Positions 9,077 to 18,697 of a stretch of 22,600 nucleotides of DNA are shown piece after piece; the first letter of the stretch is position 1, and each line of letters begins with the position of its first letter. The stretch lies in NCBI RefSeq assembly GCF_000485595.1, contig NW_014579877.1, forward strand, positions 1,691-24,290. The letters are read 5' to 3'. The DNA comes from Priapulus caudatus (lineage: Eukaryota; Priapulida; Priapulimorpha; Priapulimorphida; Priapulidae). The translations under genes were made by a program, and so were the position numbers. The notes under the pieces are model-generated. The model had not been told where the DNA came from, made no database searches, and was given only the letters and a program-made list of their open reading frames with translations.

Positions 9077-9100
9077 ATTGTAAAACATGGCGGTTGAATA
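9077..9100 (+). promoter_or_regulatory. YY1/NRF1-like promoter motifs beside the BEL insertion
   Basis: AAAACATGGCGG (about 9083-9094) fits the YY1 core, and the pre-insertion sequence GCATGCGCATTG fits NRF1-type sites. Such pairs mark the start region of many animal housekeeping promoters. The ATG inside it opens only seven codons. No downstream host gene was identified, so this is suggestive only. Confidence 0.35.
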
Positions 9101-9387
9101 TTCGTGTTGAAAGTTTGTGCTGTGAGAATTTGCAGATTATACCGCGAATTAAGAGATAGGCCTACATTCTAGTTTAAAAGGACGACAACTGCGAGTTAAC
9201 GCTCATATTTCAAACGAGGCAAGTCAAAGGTGGTAATAGAATAGTTATATTTGAGATATACAGAATTATTCATGTAGATCTGCAGAGGTGATAGGTTTTT
9301 TGTATGGAAGGGTATCAGGCTGTATAGACAATCTGTCGCACAGCCTGGTTGGCCTATATCACTGATGGTCCGTCCGCGAGAGTCTTT

Positions 9388-9570
9388 CTGGCGTCTTTTG
9401 ATGCGCGACTAATATTGGTCTAAATGGCGTCTTTTTGAAGAGTTTTATTCAGAATGGCCGGGTTGACTCCGAAATGACGCTTAATGGACGCTATAACAAC
9501 GGCTTTTTCAACAATTTTCGAATGATTACGAAGACACTGAAATTCATGCGAAAAGACGCTTGATGGCGTT
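9388..9570. repeat. Cluster of GCGTC/GACGC motifs
   Basis: GCGTC or its complement occurs at 9391, 9427, 9476, 9487 and 9555, in both orientations, often as TGGCGTCTTTT or its complement-like GACGCTTxATGG form. The cluster is 0.8 kb beyond the stop codon of the CACTA transposase gene. CACTA elements typically carry short subterminal repeats in both orientations. CACTGATGG at 9360 could be the terminus, but no matching second end was found. Confidence 0.4.
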
Positions 9571-9571
9571 T

Positions 9572-10385
9572 ATAGTATATGACGTCACTACCGGTTATGG
9601 ATTCGCGGCTTTCGCGCTCTTTTTCCTTATTGTCACGAGGTGGTTTTGCTTGATTGGTAAGTTACCATGTTTTATTATGACATTATTATCTTTATATCGT
9701 TATTTAAATGACATGTGATGATGCAAATGGTATGCAACTTATCACTGATACGTCCTAGAATAGTATAAGAGCAAGACACAAAATACACAGTGTTGAGTAC
9801 TAAAAAGACGTAGTTCATTGTTTGTACTGTAGAACATAACAATTTCACGTTACAATCAATAGTATTATAATAATGAATATACACACTAATCTAAAAACAT
9901 CTCAAGCAAATTCTTGTTACAGGTGACAATGTCATTTCGTGTGCCCAAATCAAAGCAATAATTGCAAAAGAATATGTTGATAACTTTTTTAAAGACCTAA
10001 GAAATGATAACTATAAGAATGATAAGTTACTAATACTAACATACCTACTATAGCTCTAGTACTATAGCCCGCTTACATTAACTGCCGCTTATACAGAAGA
10101 AAACGGGGTAACATGGTCGAGGTCTGGAAGCGATTATACATGGTAAATACAATTAATGGACAACCAATACCCATGGCTAAAACTAGATAGCAACACACAA
10201 TGTCTTAATTAGATACAATAGTGTATAAACGGCAAGTAGATATCATACACTCAAAAAGAAAGCATTTATAGCTTTAGAACCGTCAGCGATTGGAATTCCC
10301 TGCCCGAAGAGGAGACACCTCATCCCGTCACAATGAAAATGACTGCTGCGAACAAAAGCGGTATTCCTATAGCAGGCGACGGACA
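9572..10385. other. AT-rich region without recognised gene
   Basis: Holds a CRE-like TGACGTCA at about 9580 followed by a possible exon end (GATTG before GTAAGT near 9656). Otherwise AT-rich with short open frames only. If the CACTA element ends to the left of this, it is the element's 3' untranslated and subterminal DNA. Confidence 0.4.
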
Positions 10386-13300
10386 CTAGACCTTTGCCAG
10401 TGACCACACCCCATATTCATCTTGTGCCACCCATACTTGTGTGCCTCTTAGGTGTTCAACGAGCACAAGTATGGATGGAGTGACGGCAAGGGGTGCGAGC
10501 CACTGGCGTGTCTCTTCGTCTTGTGATGGTCTCTGATGGAACGTCACCTCGGCAACCTCAAAGGTTTTCTCGATGAATGTCATCGATACAAACCTCTGTA
10601 TTTGTCCTGCAGAGCAAATGACAAAGCAGACGCAAAGTTTTTAGTATGATTAGAGAGTTGTCCAAGTAACATATATTTAAAGTGGCTTGGTAGTGTTAAT
10701 TTAAACTAAGTGACTGTGTTAATTGCAAGCGCGTAGCCACGGGGGTCCGGGGGGGGGGGCCTAGGACCCCCCAATCAATATTTTTTTTACATTTTTTCGT
10801 TACATTTAACTTGAAAAAAAATTTCAGACCACCACTCGCTCGATCCCCCCCTCAATCCAAATTCCTGGCTACGCCCTTGGTTAATTGTCAGTATAATTTG
10901 TTTTCCTTGTTCCTGCAATTATATTGAATCGCACAAAAATGGACACCTTCTTTGCTTTCATTCTGATACAAACTATATATGTATTTTCTCTTACCTATGT
11001 AGGTATATTTGATCTCGCCGCCTACATTTATCATGTTCGGAGCTGCTGGACCATGTTCCGCTTCGGAAAATTCCATTTGGACGTACGATCCGCAGTGGTG
11101 CCCATCCAGAGAGTAGCTGCAGAACTTGTAGAGGCGCTGCTCATCTGGATGTGGGATCACTGCCCTCGCAAACTCCGTCACCTCTCGCGGAGGACCACGG
11201 AGAATGTCCCTGATAATGTAATTGATCAACATAAATTTACAAAATTTTATAATTTACTGTACACGTTTAATGTTTTGTTTGTTTCAACATATATATGAAC
11301 GAAATTAACCTTTTTATATTTTATTTATCTACTTACTCGTAGTGCGGTATCCGCAGGTGGCAAGGTGGCTCCCACTCGCCCCGGATTGTCGCGGGAAATC
11401 GTTGGGCCTCGTAGGCCTCTACGAGTGCACCCGCACGCTCTACGTAATTTTGGACGAACTCGTCGAGTTTTCCATGTAAGCTGTCATCAGCTTGTATAGC
11501 CTGTTAAATGATTAAATTATGCATAAGCTTATTGTAATTTTATTTATCATGCAATGTAATCATACATAGTGAATGTAGCCATATATGTTGTGCAATAACA
11601 CTTATAGATTACTTATATAATATATGCTTAAGGGTTACCCGAGAACGTCCATGCAGAGCAGAGATGTTCCTTAGTGGCGCACCCTCTGCTCGCTCCATGA
11701 AGTCCATGTAACTCATTGAGGCATTCATGGAGCCGTCTTCATCATGGTTGTCAGCATCTGAAGGAAGTAAGGGTTGTCCAGTTGTTAGCTTGTAGTATTG
11801 CTTGGTAATTAATGTGCATTTGTGTGTCATTTCGTTTTAACTGTAAACTAAAAAAGGGTGCCATTTACTTACTTTCACTGTAGAGGGCCTGCAAATAGTT
11901 TTCTATACGTTCTTCTGTGACCGCTAGGTCTCTCAGTGGCTCGGGTAGATGGCCAATGCCGTTGTGACGAACCATACCATAGACGTTGAAGAACTGGTAA
12001 AATAGAAGTGTATTTTTAGTACATATTTCGGAATGACTAAAACTCTTTGTATTAAAATAGTTACACTGGCTTAACACTCGGAATGCTTTACATACTTGGT
12101 ACTTGTTCATGATGGCCTTTTCCACTTTCCTTCTGCTTGTGCAGATTCTTTTTATTTCTTGAATGAATCGCTCCATTCCAAAAGAATGCGTTACATACAG
12201 GTTGCCGTATTTCAGAACCTGGTCTGCCAGGTGATGGTGCAAGTGCATCATAGTCACCTATATCAAAACAATATTTCAAACTGATAACATTGGATTTACA
12301 CTAGCCCGACAGGCTATCAACCTAAAATTACAATTACTGTCAGATGGTGCAGCTTGCATGATAGAAGTTCTGTCTTAGACAGATGATGTCGAGATAGTCT
12401 TTTTTTAAAGAAATTGTCGTAGAAAATGGCATTCATAAATGCTCAGTTGTTAGTCTCAAACCTGGATTGATGCAGGAAAGTTTTTCTCAAACTGTGCCAT
12501 CGTTTCAGCCAGTAGTTTTTTGGTTTCTATCGTTTGCTCCTGTGATGCAGGCAAGTACAGCTGCTGGATGCACTGGCAGTACTTTATTATGGTGTTCCGC
12601 TGCACAATTCCGAGGCATCCCCGCAGGCAGTACACTAGGACACCTTTCGTGAGGGCCTTTGGTGTAAAAAGTACAATTTTGTTATCAAAACTTGTAAACT
12701 GAACTGTTACATATGAAATAATGTAGGCTTAAATTGTTATACCTCTAGCTTCTGCGCAGAATTGAACTCAAGGTTGTTGACAAGGTCAGCTGAGGAGCGA
12801 TAGGATGATGTTTTTGGCGGACGGATGTTTTGGCATCGCCTTGCAACAATCATTTTCTCCTCAGCTGACAAGTTCCAAGGAGCATCCGGCAAATCTTCCT
12901 CGTCGCCTTGCATCTATTTTCAAGAAATATTATATAACATGAAAGAAAATGTAATTTTGAAAGGCATCAGTAGCCTATGCAATGTTTGTGCCAATGTTAA
13001 TTAATTTTTTTGCATGAAAACAATCTAATTACCCATGCTTCAGGGAATCTTCCCAAGGCCTGCTCCTGCAATAGCACTCTCCTGCCATCGTCAGGTTGGC
13101 GCTTGAGTAGCAGGTTCATGATGCAGCCAAGAATGTTGATAATCTTGTGCACTGCATCAATTACTGGACTGCAAACTAGGTTGAAGCCTGGAACGCGTTG
13201 GAGGTGCGTTACTTTTTTTATTCCGCTATCTCGCCTTATCCGCCTCATCTCGTCTCGGTTGCCTGTTCGTAAAAAGGATTATTTCAATATATCACCAACC

Positions 13301-15318
13301 AGCAAACTCATTAAAAGCAAAGCTCTTTCCCAACGAAAATGTTTCATTATTTTTACAAAGTTTACGTGAAAGTTTTTAGTTCGAGATTTTTACTCAAAAA
13401 CGCACAATTAAAAAAATGTGTTTCAGATATATGTGGTTACATTTCATAATTGAAATACTTTCAAAATATGAATGCTTGAGTATAGTATGTAAAGGGCTAA
13501 TACCAATGTGTTGTGCTGCCATGTATTCTGCAGCTGCAATTCTTTGGCCAGCATCTGTTTTGTGTTCTGGTGGTGGCAGTAGTTCGGCGTTGGCTGTCAA
13601 AATATTGCCAGCCAGAAAAAGGCCTCTGTCTGCATGTCTGAGGGTGCTCTCAGCTGGTAGGAACCTATTTAAAAGTTTATGAAACTATATGAATGAATGG
13701 TAAAATTTTTATTTAGTACAGCATCGATACGTGTATTGAAAAGATTTGTATACCTTTAACATTGACTGATGGTGACTCACCTCCTATTATCGGCATGAAT
13801 TACTTTCCTGAGACCAGGAAAGTAATTTCCATCAATGGTGCATTTCATGCAGCTGCTGTAGCTGGCTACTCCAGTCAGTTGCATCGCTAAAGAGTGGCCT
13901 TCATAGTCGGCTCCAGTGAAGAGCAGCTTGACGTTAACGAGGTGGTGGTGTGTATTTGCATCCGTAATGTCTATGTCGTGTACAAGTTCGTCTATTAACG
14001 GTTGAAGGTACGTTGAAAGGTTTTGTGGTCTTTTTGGGCCGGGAATTATGCCGTAAAGGAACTTGTTTTCAAATTTGTTTCTAATGGGGGCCGGAAGGTT
14101 TAAGAATTTAATAGTGATTGGCCAGATAGAGTAATTTTTTGTTCTTTCAAAAGGGGAGAAGCCATCAATTTCAATGCTAATTATTATGTCATAAGGGTCA
14201 GTGAATAATATTTGCCATGTGTGTTTGATGAATGTCATATATTCTTGTACCTGGAATGTAGTGTGTGTGTCTGTGTAGTGTCATAAGTGAGTCAAAGTTG
14301 AAGCATTTGAATTGTGATTTTATAAATTTTGTCAGATGTGAATATGTAAATATTTTTCGTGGCTGTCCATTGTGTGTGTATCGTGCTGCAGTGCATTGTG
14401 GGCAAGTGTCAAGATGTTCATATTGATGCGTGAATAGTATACAGTCGTTGATGCATGCATGTATATGTCTGTCATGTTTCCAGCAATGTTGTTTATCATG
14501 TGTTTTAGTTGTTTGAATGTGTGTGGTAGTAAATTTGGTTGGGGCAGAATGGCTTTCATGATGCGGAGAAGTTGTTCCATTGACTTTTTTGCGATTTTTC
14601 CGGATGTTATATAAAACCCTGCAAGCAGAGCAATTGTTTGCAGAATAGTTACTACTGCTGCAGGGTACATGGGTCTGTTGTAATTTCCATCGTAGTCATC
14701 GTCTCCGTCATCGTCTCCGTCATCGTCTCCGTCATCGTCTCCGCCATCGTCTCCGTCATCGTCTCCGTCTCCGTCATCGTCTCCGCCATCGTCTCCGTCA
14801 TCGTCTCCGTCTCCGTCTCCGTCTCCGTCTCCTTCATCGTCTCCGTCATCGTCTCCGTCTCCGTCTCCGTCATCGTCTCCGTCTCCTTCATCGTCTCCGT
14901 CATCGTCTCCGTCTCCTTCGTCGTCTCCTTCATCGTCTCCATCATCGTTTGCGTCATCTCCAAAGTTGTCGTCGTCAAGTCCGTCATCTCCAAAGTTGCC
15001 GTCGACAAGTCCGTCATCTCCAAAGTTGCCGTCGTCAAGTCTGTCATCGTCGCCACCACCTCCTATTGCTGCATCCTCTTCAACCTGACTGATCGCGAAA
15101 GTCCGTTGTTGAGAGTCCGTGCAAGTCCGCACGAGTCCGTTGTGGACTCTGTGCCTGAAAAGAATTGTTATGTGAAGTGTCATTGCTCATTTGTTACTGT
15201 CATATGTACATTAATTTTATATACAAACGGTGTTCCAATGCGTACCTGTACTTTGCCTTGTGCTGAGGTAATTGTCACCTCTGCATTTGCTGCACAGGCA
15301 CCTTTTAATTGTAGACAT
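10386..15318 (-). CDS. CACTA/EnSpm transposase gene (Tnp2 + DUF4218-like), 12 exons
   Basis: Exons 5' to 3': 15318-15246, 15146-13781, 13664-13504, 13262-13033, 12913-12743, 12656-12462, 12257-12096, 11993-11873, 11757-11639, 11500-11337, 11209-10995, 10606-10386 (stop TAG). Introns are GT..AG and every junction from exon 2 on keeps phase, giving about 1,060 codons. Exon 1 has a CLCSKC zinc motif. Exon 2 encodes an acidic Asp/Gly tract, then the Tnp2 domain: NDCILF, CPQC, an IEIDGFSPF motif (a likely catalytic Asp), NLPAPIRNKF, GIIPGPKRPQ, YLQPLIDEL and CMKC. Exon 4 has VPGFN..VIDAVH, matching the Tnp2 PDxMH region. Exon 7 matches DUF4218 (HHHLADQVLKYG, FGMERF, MNKYQ). Transposases of this type cut and paste CACTA elements. 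Two apparent frameshifts lie in exon 2 (about 14455, an ATGC repeat; about 14265, a CA repeat). For exon 2, the acceptor at 15154 breaks frame while one 8 bp downstream (15146) keeps it. Terminal inverted repeats were not found. Confidence 0.88.
10726..10879. mobile_element. Second hAT-type MITE, in the last transposase intron
   Basis: 154-bp insert starting CAAGCGCGTAGCCACG and ending CTGGCTACGCCCTTG, giving inverted ends with few mismatches. It is flanked by perfect 8-bp duplications, GTTAATTG at 10718-10725 and 10880-10887. Interior is a G run and a C run around AT-rich DNA, no coding. It belongs to the same broad family as the copy at 3899-4126 but is a different subtype. It lies in the 388-bp intron between exons 11 and 12 of the CACTA gene, away from both splice sites. 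Confidence 0.92.
14690..14950. repeat. Degenerate 6/12-bp minisatellite coding an acidic tract
   Basis: Plus strand is built from GTCTCC, GTCATC and related 6-bp words in irregular order; on the minus strand it encodes an Asp/Gly/Glu run of about 85 residues within exon 2 of the transposase. All repeat lengths are multiples of three, so expansion does not break the frame. The alternative minus-strand frame (Met/Thr/Glu-rich) is a shadow. Confidence 0.9.
14953..15042. repeat. Three 30-bp tandem units in transposase exon 2
   Basis: Three near-identical 30-bp units (14953, 14983, 15013) starting GTCATCTCCAAAGTTG. On the minus strand each encodes a 10-residue FGDD-containing acidic repeat that extends the Asp/Gly tract toward the N-terminus. 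Confidence 0.9.
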
Positions 15319-15500
15319 CTCGGTAAATGTAAAATGTTTCAGTTTTTACTGTTATATATGATTAAAGGCATACTACACAAAATAAATACATACACCACGC
15401 CGCCATTAATTCCTACGAATAATACTATGATTTCATATTCACCGACGCGATAATTAAACATTGTGCGAAATTGTCCGTCAGGCATTGTAAATTTGTCATG
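15319..15500 (-). promoter_or_regulatory. Presumed 5' region of the CACTA transposase gene
   Basis: Directly upstream of the start codon at 15318. Read on the minus strand it contains AATGGCGGCG (about 15399), a YY1-like core, and a conserved GTATGTATTTATTTTGT stretch shared with the second CACTA copy at about 16270-16290. The conservation between two diverged copies argues that this is part of the element rather than host flank. Confidence 0.5.
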
Positions 15501-15539
15501 AATTCAAGGACATGATGTAGGATGTGTCAGCCACGAAAC

Positions 15540-16080
15540 GAATGTAAGCTCTGTGCACCAACAGAATCTGTCATCTTTTTTTGTTTTTTTATTTGTGCCC
15601 CCCAAACCCCCCCCAAAAAAACCGTGTTGGGACACTGGACGACACGATGACGATACAATTTCGATACTGCGGCGAAGCGCATGCGGTGCGCGGCGTTCGA
15701 ATACGGCCCACTACACGCGCGATAACGATGCGTGCGCCGATACCGAACTGTGTGCCATAGTGGTCGGATTCACTGACACAATACAGCCAAAGGACTTTAC
15801 TAACTTACTCCTAGTACATTCTATCCAACAATTATTCCTGCAACGAGTTCTAAACTGCCGAAAGGTACTTATTACTGAACTGCCTCAGCTCTTAAACGCA
15901 TAACATCCACGGAAATATAACTGCGATCATCTGGAATTTCCTCTCAACCGAACCGAAATTGAAATTGAACTAAACCAAAACAAGGAGACTATATTAGATC
16001 CCAATGCGGTATGATTTCACATTCAGACTNATCTCACAATTAATATCGCGGTACATCAGAACCCAAAGAAAATCTTCGTT
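15540..16080. other. Spacer between the head-to-head CACTA copies
   Basis: No gene recognised. It includes T-, C- and A-runs at 15575-15620 reminiscent of MITE interiors, a GC-richer stretch at 15640-15760, and one ambiguous base (n) at 16030. The element termini of one or both CACTA copies should lie here or close by, but no TAGTG/CACTA pair could be defended. Confidence 0.5.
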
Positions 16081-16164
16081 AAGAAGTTTCTCTATCTCTT
16101 CGTAGAATCATGCTGACTCAGCATTGTAGAATCAAAAAGTTCATATCATGCTAGTTCAATTTAT

Positions 16165-16930
16165 GGACCAAATTATCATGCTTGACGACAATTTCGCGAG
16201 TGGTAATTTCGCGGTCCGGTTGAATTATGGAATTATTAAGTATATTCGGTAATGAATAATTGCGCGAGTGTGTGTATGTATTTATTTTGTTAGTATCCTT
16301 TCCTCATATAACATCAAAACTGAAACATTTTTACATTTACAGAGATTTCTACAATTAAAGGTCCTGTGCAGGGGCAATGCAGAGGGACAATATCGGTCAG
16401 CACAACAAAGATACAGGTCGTCATATTGGAAATCCGTTTGTATAAAAAATTAATGACATATGACACGTAACAAAGAGCAATGACACACATAACATTGTTC
16501 AGCACAGGGGGGAGTCCACAACCGACTCGTCGGAATTGCACGACTCTTCTCATCAACGGGACTTTCGCGGTCCTTCATTTAAGAGGACAGCAATAGGAAG
16601 TAGTGCGACGATGAAGACTGAACAACGGCAACTTGAGATGACGCACTTGCCGACGGCAACTTTGGAATGACCGACGTTGAAGCGAACAACTTGCAATACG
16701 CAAACATGAGGGAAACTTATGACGGAACGGAACGAGACGATGATGGAGACGTATACGCGACGCAGACGAGACGATACGAGACGAAGACGAGACGATACGA
16801 GACATGAGGAGACGAGGACGGAGACAAGATCAGAGACGAACGAATGAGGAACGATGACTACTATGGAAATAAAACCCAGACCCTATACCCTGCAGCAGTA
16901 GTAACATATTTCTGCATGTTTGTGTATGCA
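16165..16930 (+). pseudogene. Second CACTA copy, 5' fragment, inverted
   Basis: Diverged plus-strand copy of the 5' part of the transposase gene on the minus strand at 14640-15500. Aligned in order: upstream DNA (GACAATTTCGC; GTATGTATTTATTTTGT; CTGAAACATTTTTACATTTAC), exon 1 (about 16341-16413; its ATG is ATT, and frameshifts disrupt the zinc motif), intron 1 with most of its sequence kept, exon 2 start (CCACAACCGACTCG near 16515), a degraded acidic tract (GACGATGATGGAGACG-type words, 16600-16830), and CCCTGCAGCAGTAGTAAC at 16887-16904 encoding the same PAAVV motif. Homology stops near 16920-16930. Retention of the intron shows a DNA-level copy. It has several stops and frameshifts and is not functional. 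Confidence 0.85.
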
Positions 16931-17002
16931 GTAAGCAAGAAATAAGAAGTACATGTGGTAATATATAAATATTTTAATATATATAAAAATATATAATATG
17001 GT
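16931..17002. other. AT-rich breakpoint between CACTA and hAT fragments
   Basis: TATATAAATATTTTAATATATATAAAAATATATA-like DNA separates the truncated plus-strand CACTA copy from the truncated minus-strand hAT gene. Both lose homology to intact relatives at this point. Confidence 0.6.
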
Positions 17003-18387
17003 TCGCGCCATCATAACACTGGCCACGGCATTTACTAATTGGCAAGCTATATCGTAATAAAACATCTTTCATTACCATAACAATTGTTTGAGATGTTATA
17101 TCATCAACGTTATATAATCCGACACATTCTTCATGAGGATTCAACAATTCATCAACCCATCGTATAACAAACACCGCTTGTTCTTTATTACACGAGTCCG
17201 TAGCTTCGTCTGTCATTATTGTATAGAAATTGGCTTTTTGGAGATCAGAAGCAATTTTATCAGTCGCCTCTGCAGCGAGAACACCCAGTATTTCGTTTTG
17301 AATATCTTTGCTTGTATATTTAATACTTTTCTTCTTTATCCATATATCCATGCCTGGGTCGTCACATGCTCGCAATTTAAAAAGCTGCATAAAATTCGAG
17401 TCTGTTTCATCACCGTCACCTCTCAGTGCTAGCCCCTGACGACCAAGCAATCGAACATTCTGAAAAATCTTCAGCAGCATTTCGCGATTCTTACTAATTT
17501 CTGACGAATACGATGCTGATAGTGTGTCTCCAATACGTTTTATACATTTCGGCAATGTGACAGTCCTCTCAGCTGCCTCCTTGTGGCAACCTGATTGCGA
17601 ATGTACCTTAAATGAAACCGATGCATCCTTCCAATTATTAAACCCTTTACTGATGAAGGCAGTCTCAGCTTTGGTGTTTGAAAGTTTATTTTCTTTCTGA
17701 GCACACTTACACACATGGCAAAACACGACATCACTCGTCTCGTCATATGATAGCCAGGACCATATCTTGAACCACTCCGACTGGAAGCGTCGCTGAACTA
17801 CCTTCGTTTTTCCAAATTTCCGAAGAGGGAACTTAAAATTAGCTGGCTGGTGTGGAGCTTGTGTATTTGAAGAACGAATTAATGCGGTTGCCCCAACTTC
17901 AGGTAAATTGGCCTGAGCTACCGATGCCGGTGTAATGTTTATCTGTGGAGTCTCGGAATCATCTTCAGAATCACTTAAAAATAATGAATAAATAATGAAT
18001 ATCGGAATTAATTATAATTAAATTACTGCCTGAAAAAATAGAACATAATGGGATTCGAAACACGATGTCATTAGCGGGAATTTATTAAATATTATAGGCC
18101 TATGACAGTTTGGAAGTGGTACACTTTAATATTTTGAACAGAACGACACACGCGCATAGGACAAGTGTATTTAAGTATAGATACAGTCGACCTCTCCGTC
18201 AATTCCGGGACCGATATACGGATATAAAAAAAATCGCAGTGGCTCCGCGTCGCGGACATCCACTCACACAGTGATCGCGACGACTTGGCATACACGCATG
18301 AATTGCGGCAACGAGACGCTCTGAGCTGGCCTGTCCTACCTTCATCCGCTGCAGACCTCCTCCTTCTCTCTCTGCTATCTCGTCTCT

Positions 18388-18450
18388 GCTCTCTCTCTCT
18401 CTCTCTCTCTCTCTTCTCACTCTTCTCTCTCTCTCTACACACACACACGA
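18388..18450. repeat. (CT)n then (CA)n microsatellite
   Basis: A pure CT run at about 18388-18414, further interrupted CT tracts to 18436, then ACACACACAC to about 18449. It lies in the presumed intron of the hAT gene. The long arginine/glutamate-rich open frames on the minus strand here are products of the repeat. Confidence 0.92.
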
Positions 18451-18683
18451 CCTCTCTGAGGCTCTCTCTCCCTTCACGCGTCCCACCATACACATTCCAA
18501 CTTCCTGCCTTCTCGTCTGCACACGCATAGCTGCACACACAGCAATCACACAGAGCGTCCCATTGCAGCAATCATGCGTGTAGCCGTGTCGCAGCTGCAC
18601 TGATGTGAGATCTAAAAGGTGGGATGGATGTCGGACCGGCGTAGGCATAGCGCTCCTCGTCCGGAAACGCGGTCGCATAGCAC

Positions 18684-18697
18684 GGCGCCTATAAAAA
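18684..18697 (+). promoter_or_regulatory. Possible TATA box
   Basis: GCGCCTATAAAAATG fits a TATA box in a GC-richer setting. No plus-strand gene was recognised downstream, so this may be fortuitous. Confidence 0.2.

Noticed and set aside
9588-9592. CACTA at 9588 as the transposon terminus
   Set aside because: It is a five-base match next to a CRE-like site, with no inverted partner on the other side of the transposase gene.
14652-15059. Minus-strand Met/Thr/Glu repeat protein
   Set aside because: Alternative frame of the same minisatellite; the Asp/Gly frame continues into Tnp2 motifs and this one does not.
14638-15453. Plus-strand 271-codon Val/Ser-rich open frame
   Set aside because: It is the antisense of the acidic tract in transposase exon 2, whose minus-strand reading has splice sites and family motifs.
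15575-15645. Third hAT-type MITE (C-runs, and CAGTGTCCC read on the minus strand at about 15637)
   Set aside because: Composition resembles the other MITEs but no matching second end or 8-bp duplication was found.
16590-16860. Purine-rich GACGA repeats as an independent satellite
   Set aside because: Flanking alignment shows it is the degraded acidic tract of the second CACTA copy.
18092-18678. Two long Arg/Glu-rich minus-strand open frames
   Set aside because: They run through the CT/CA microsatellite and overlap each other in two frames; composition reflects the repeat.
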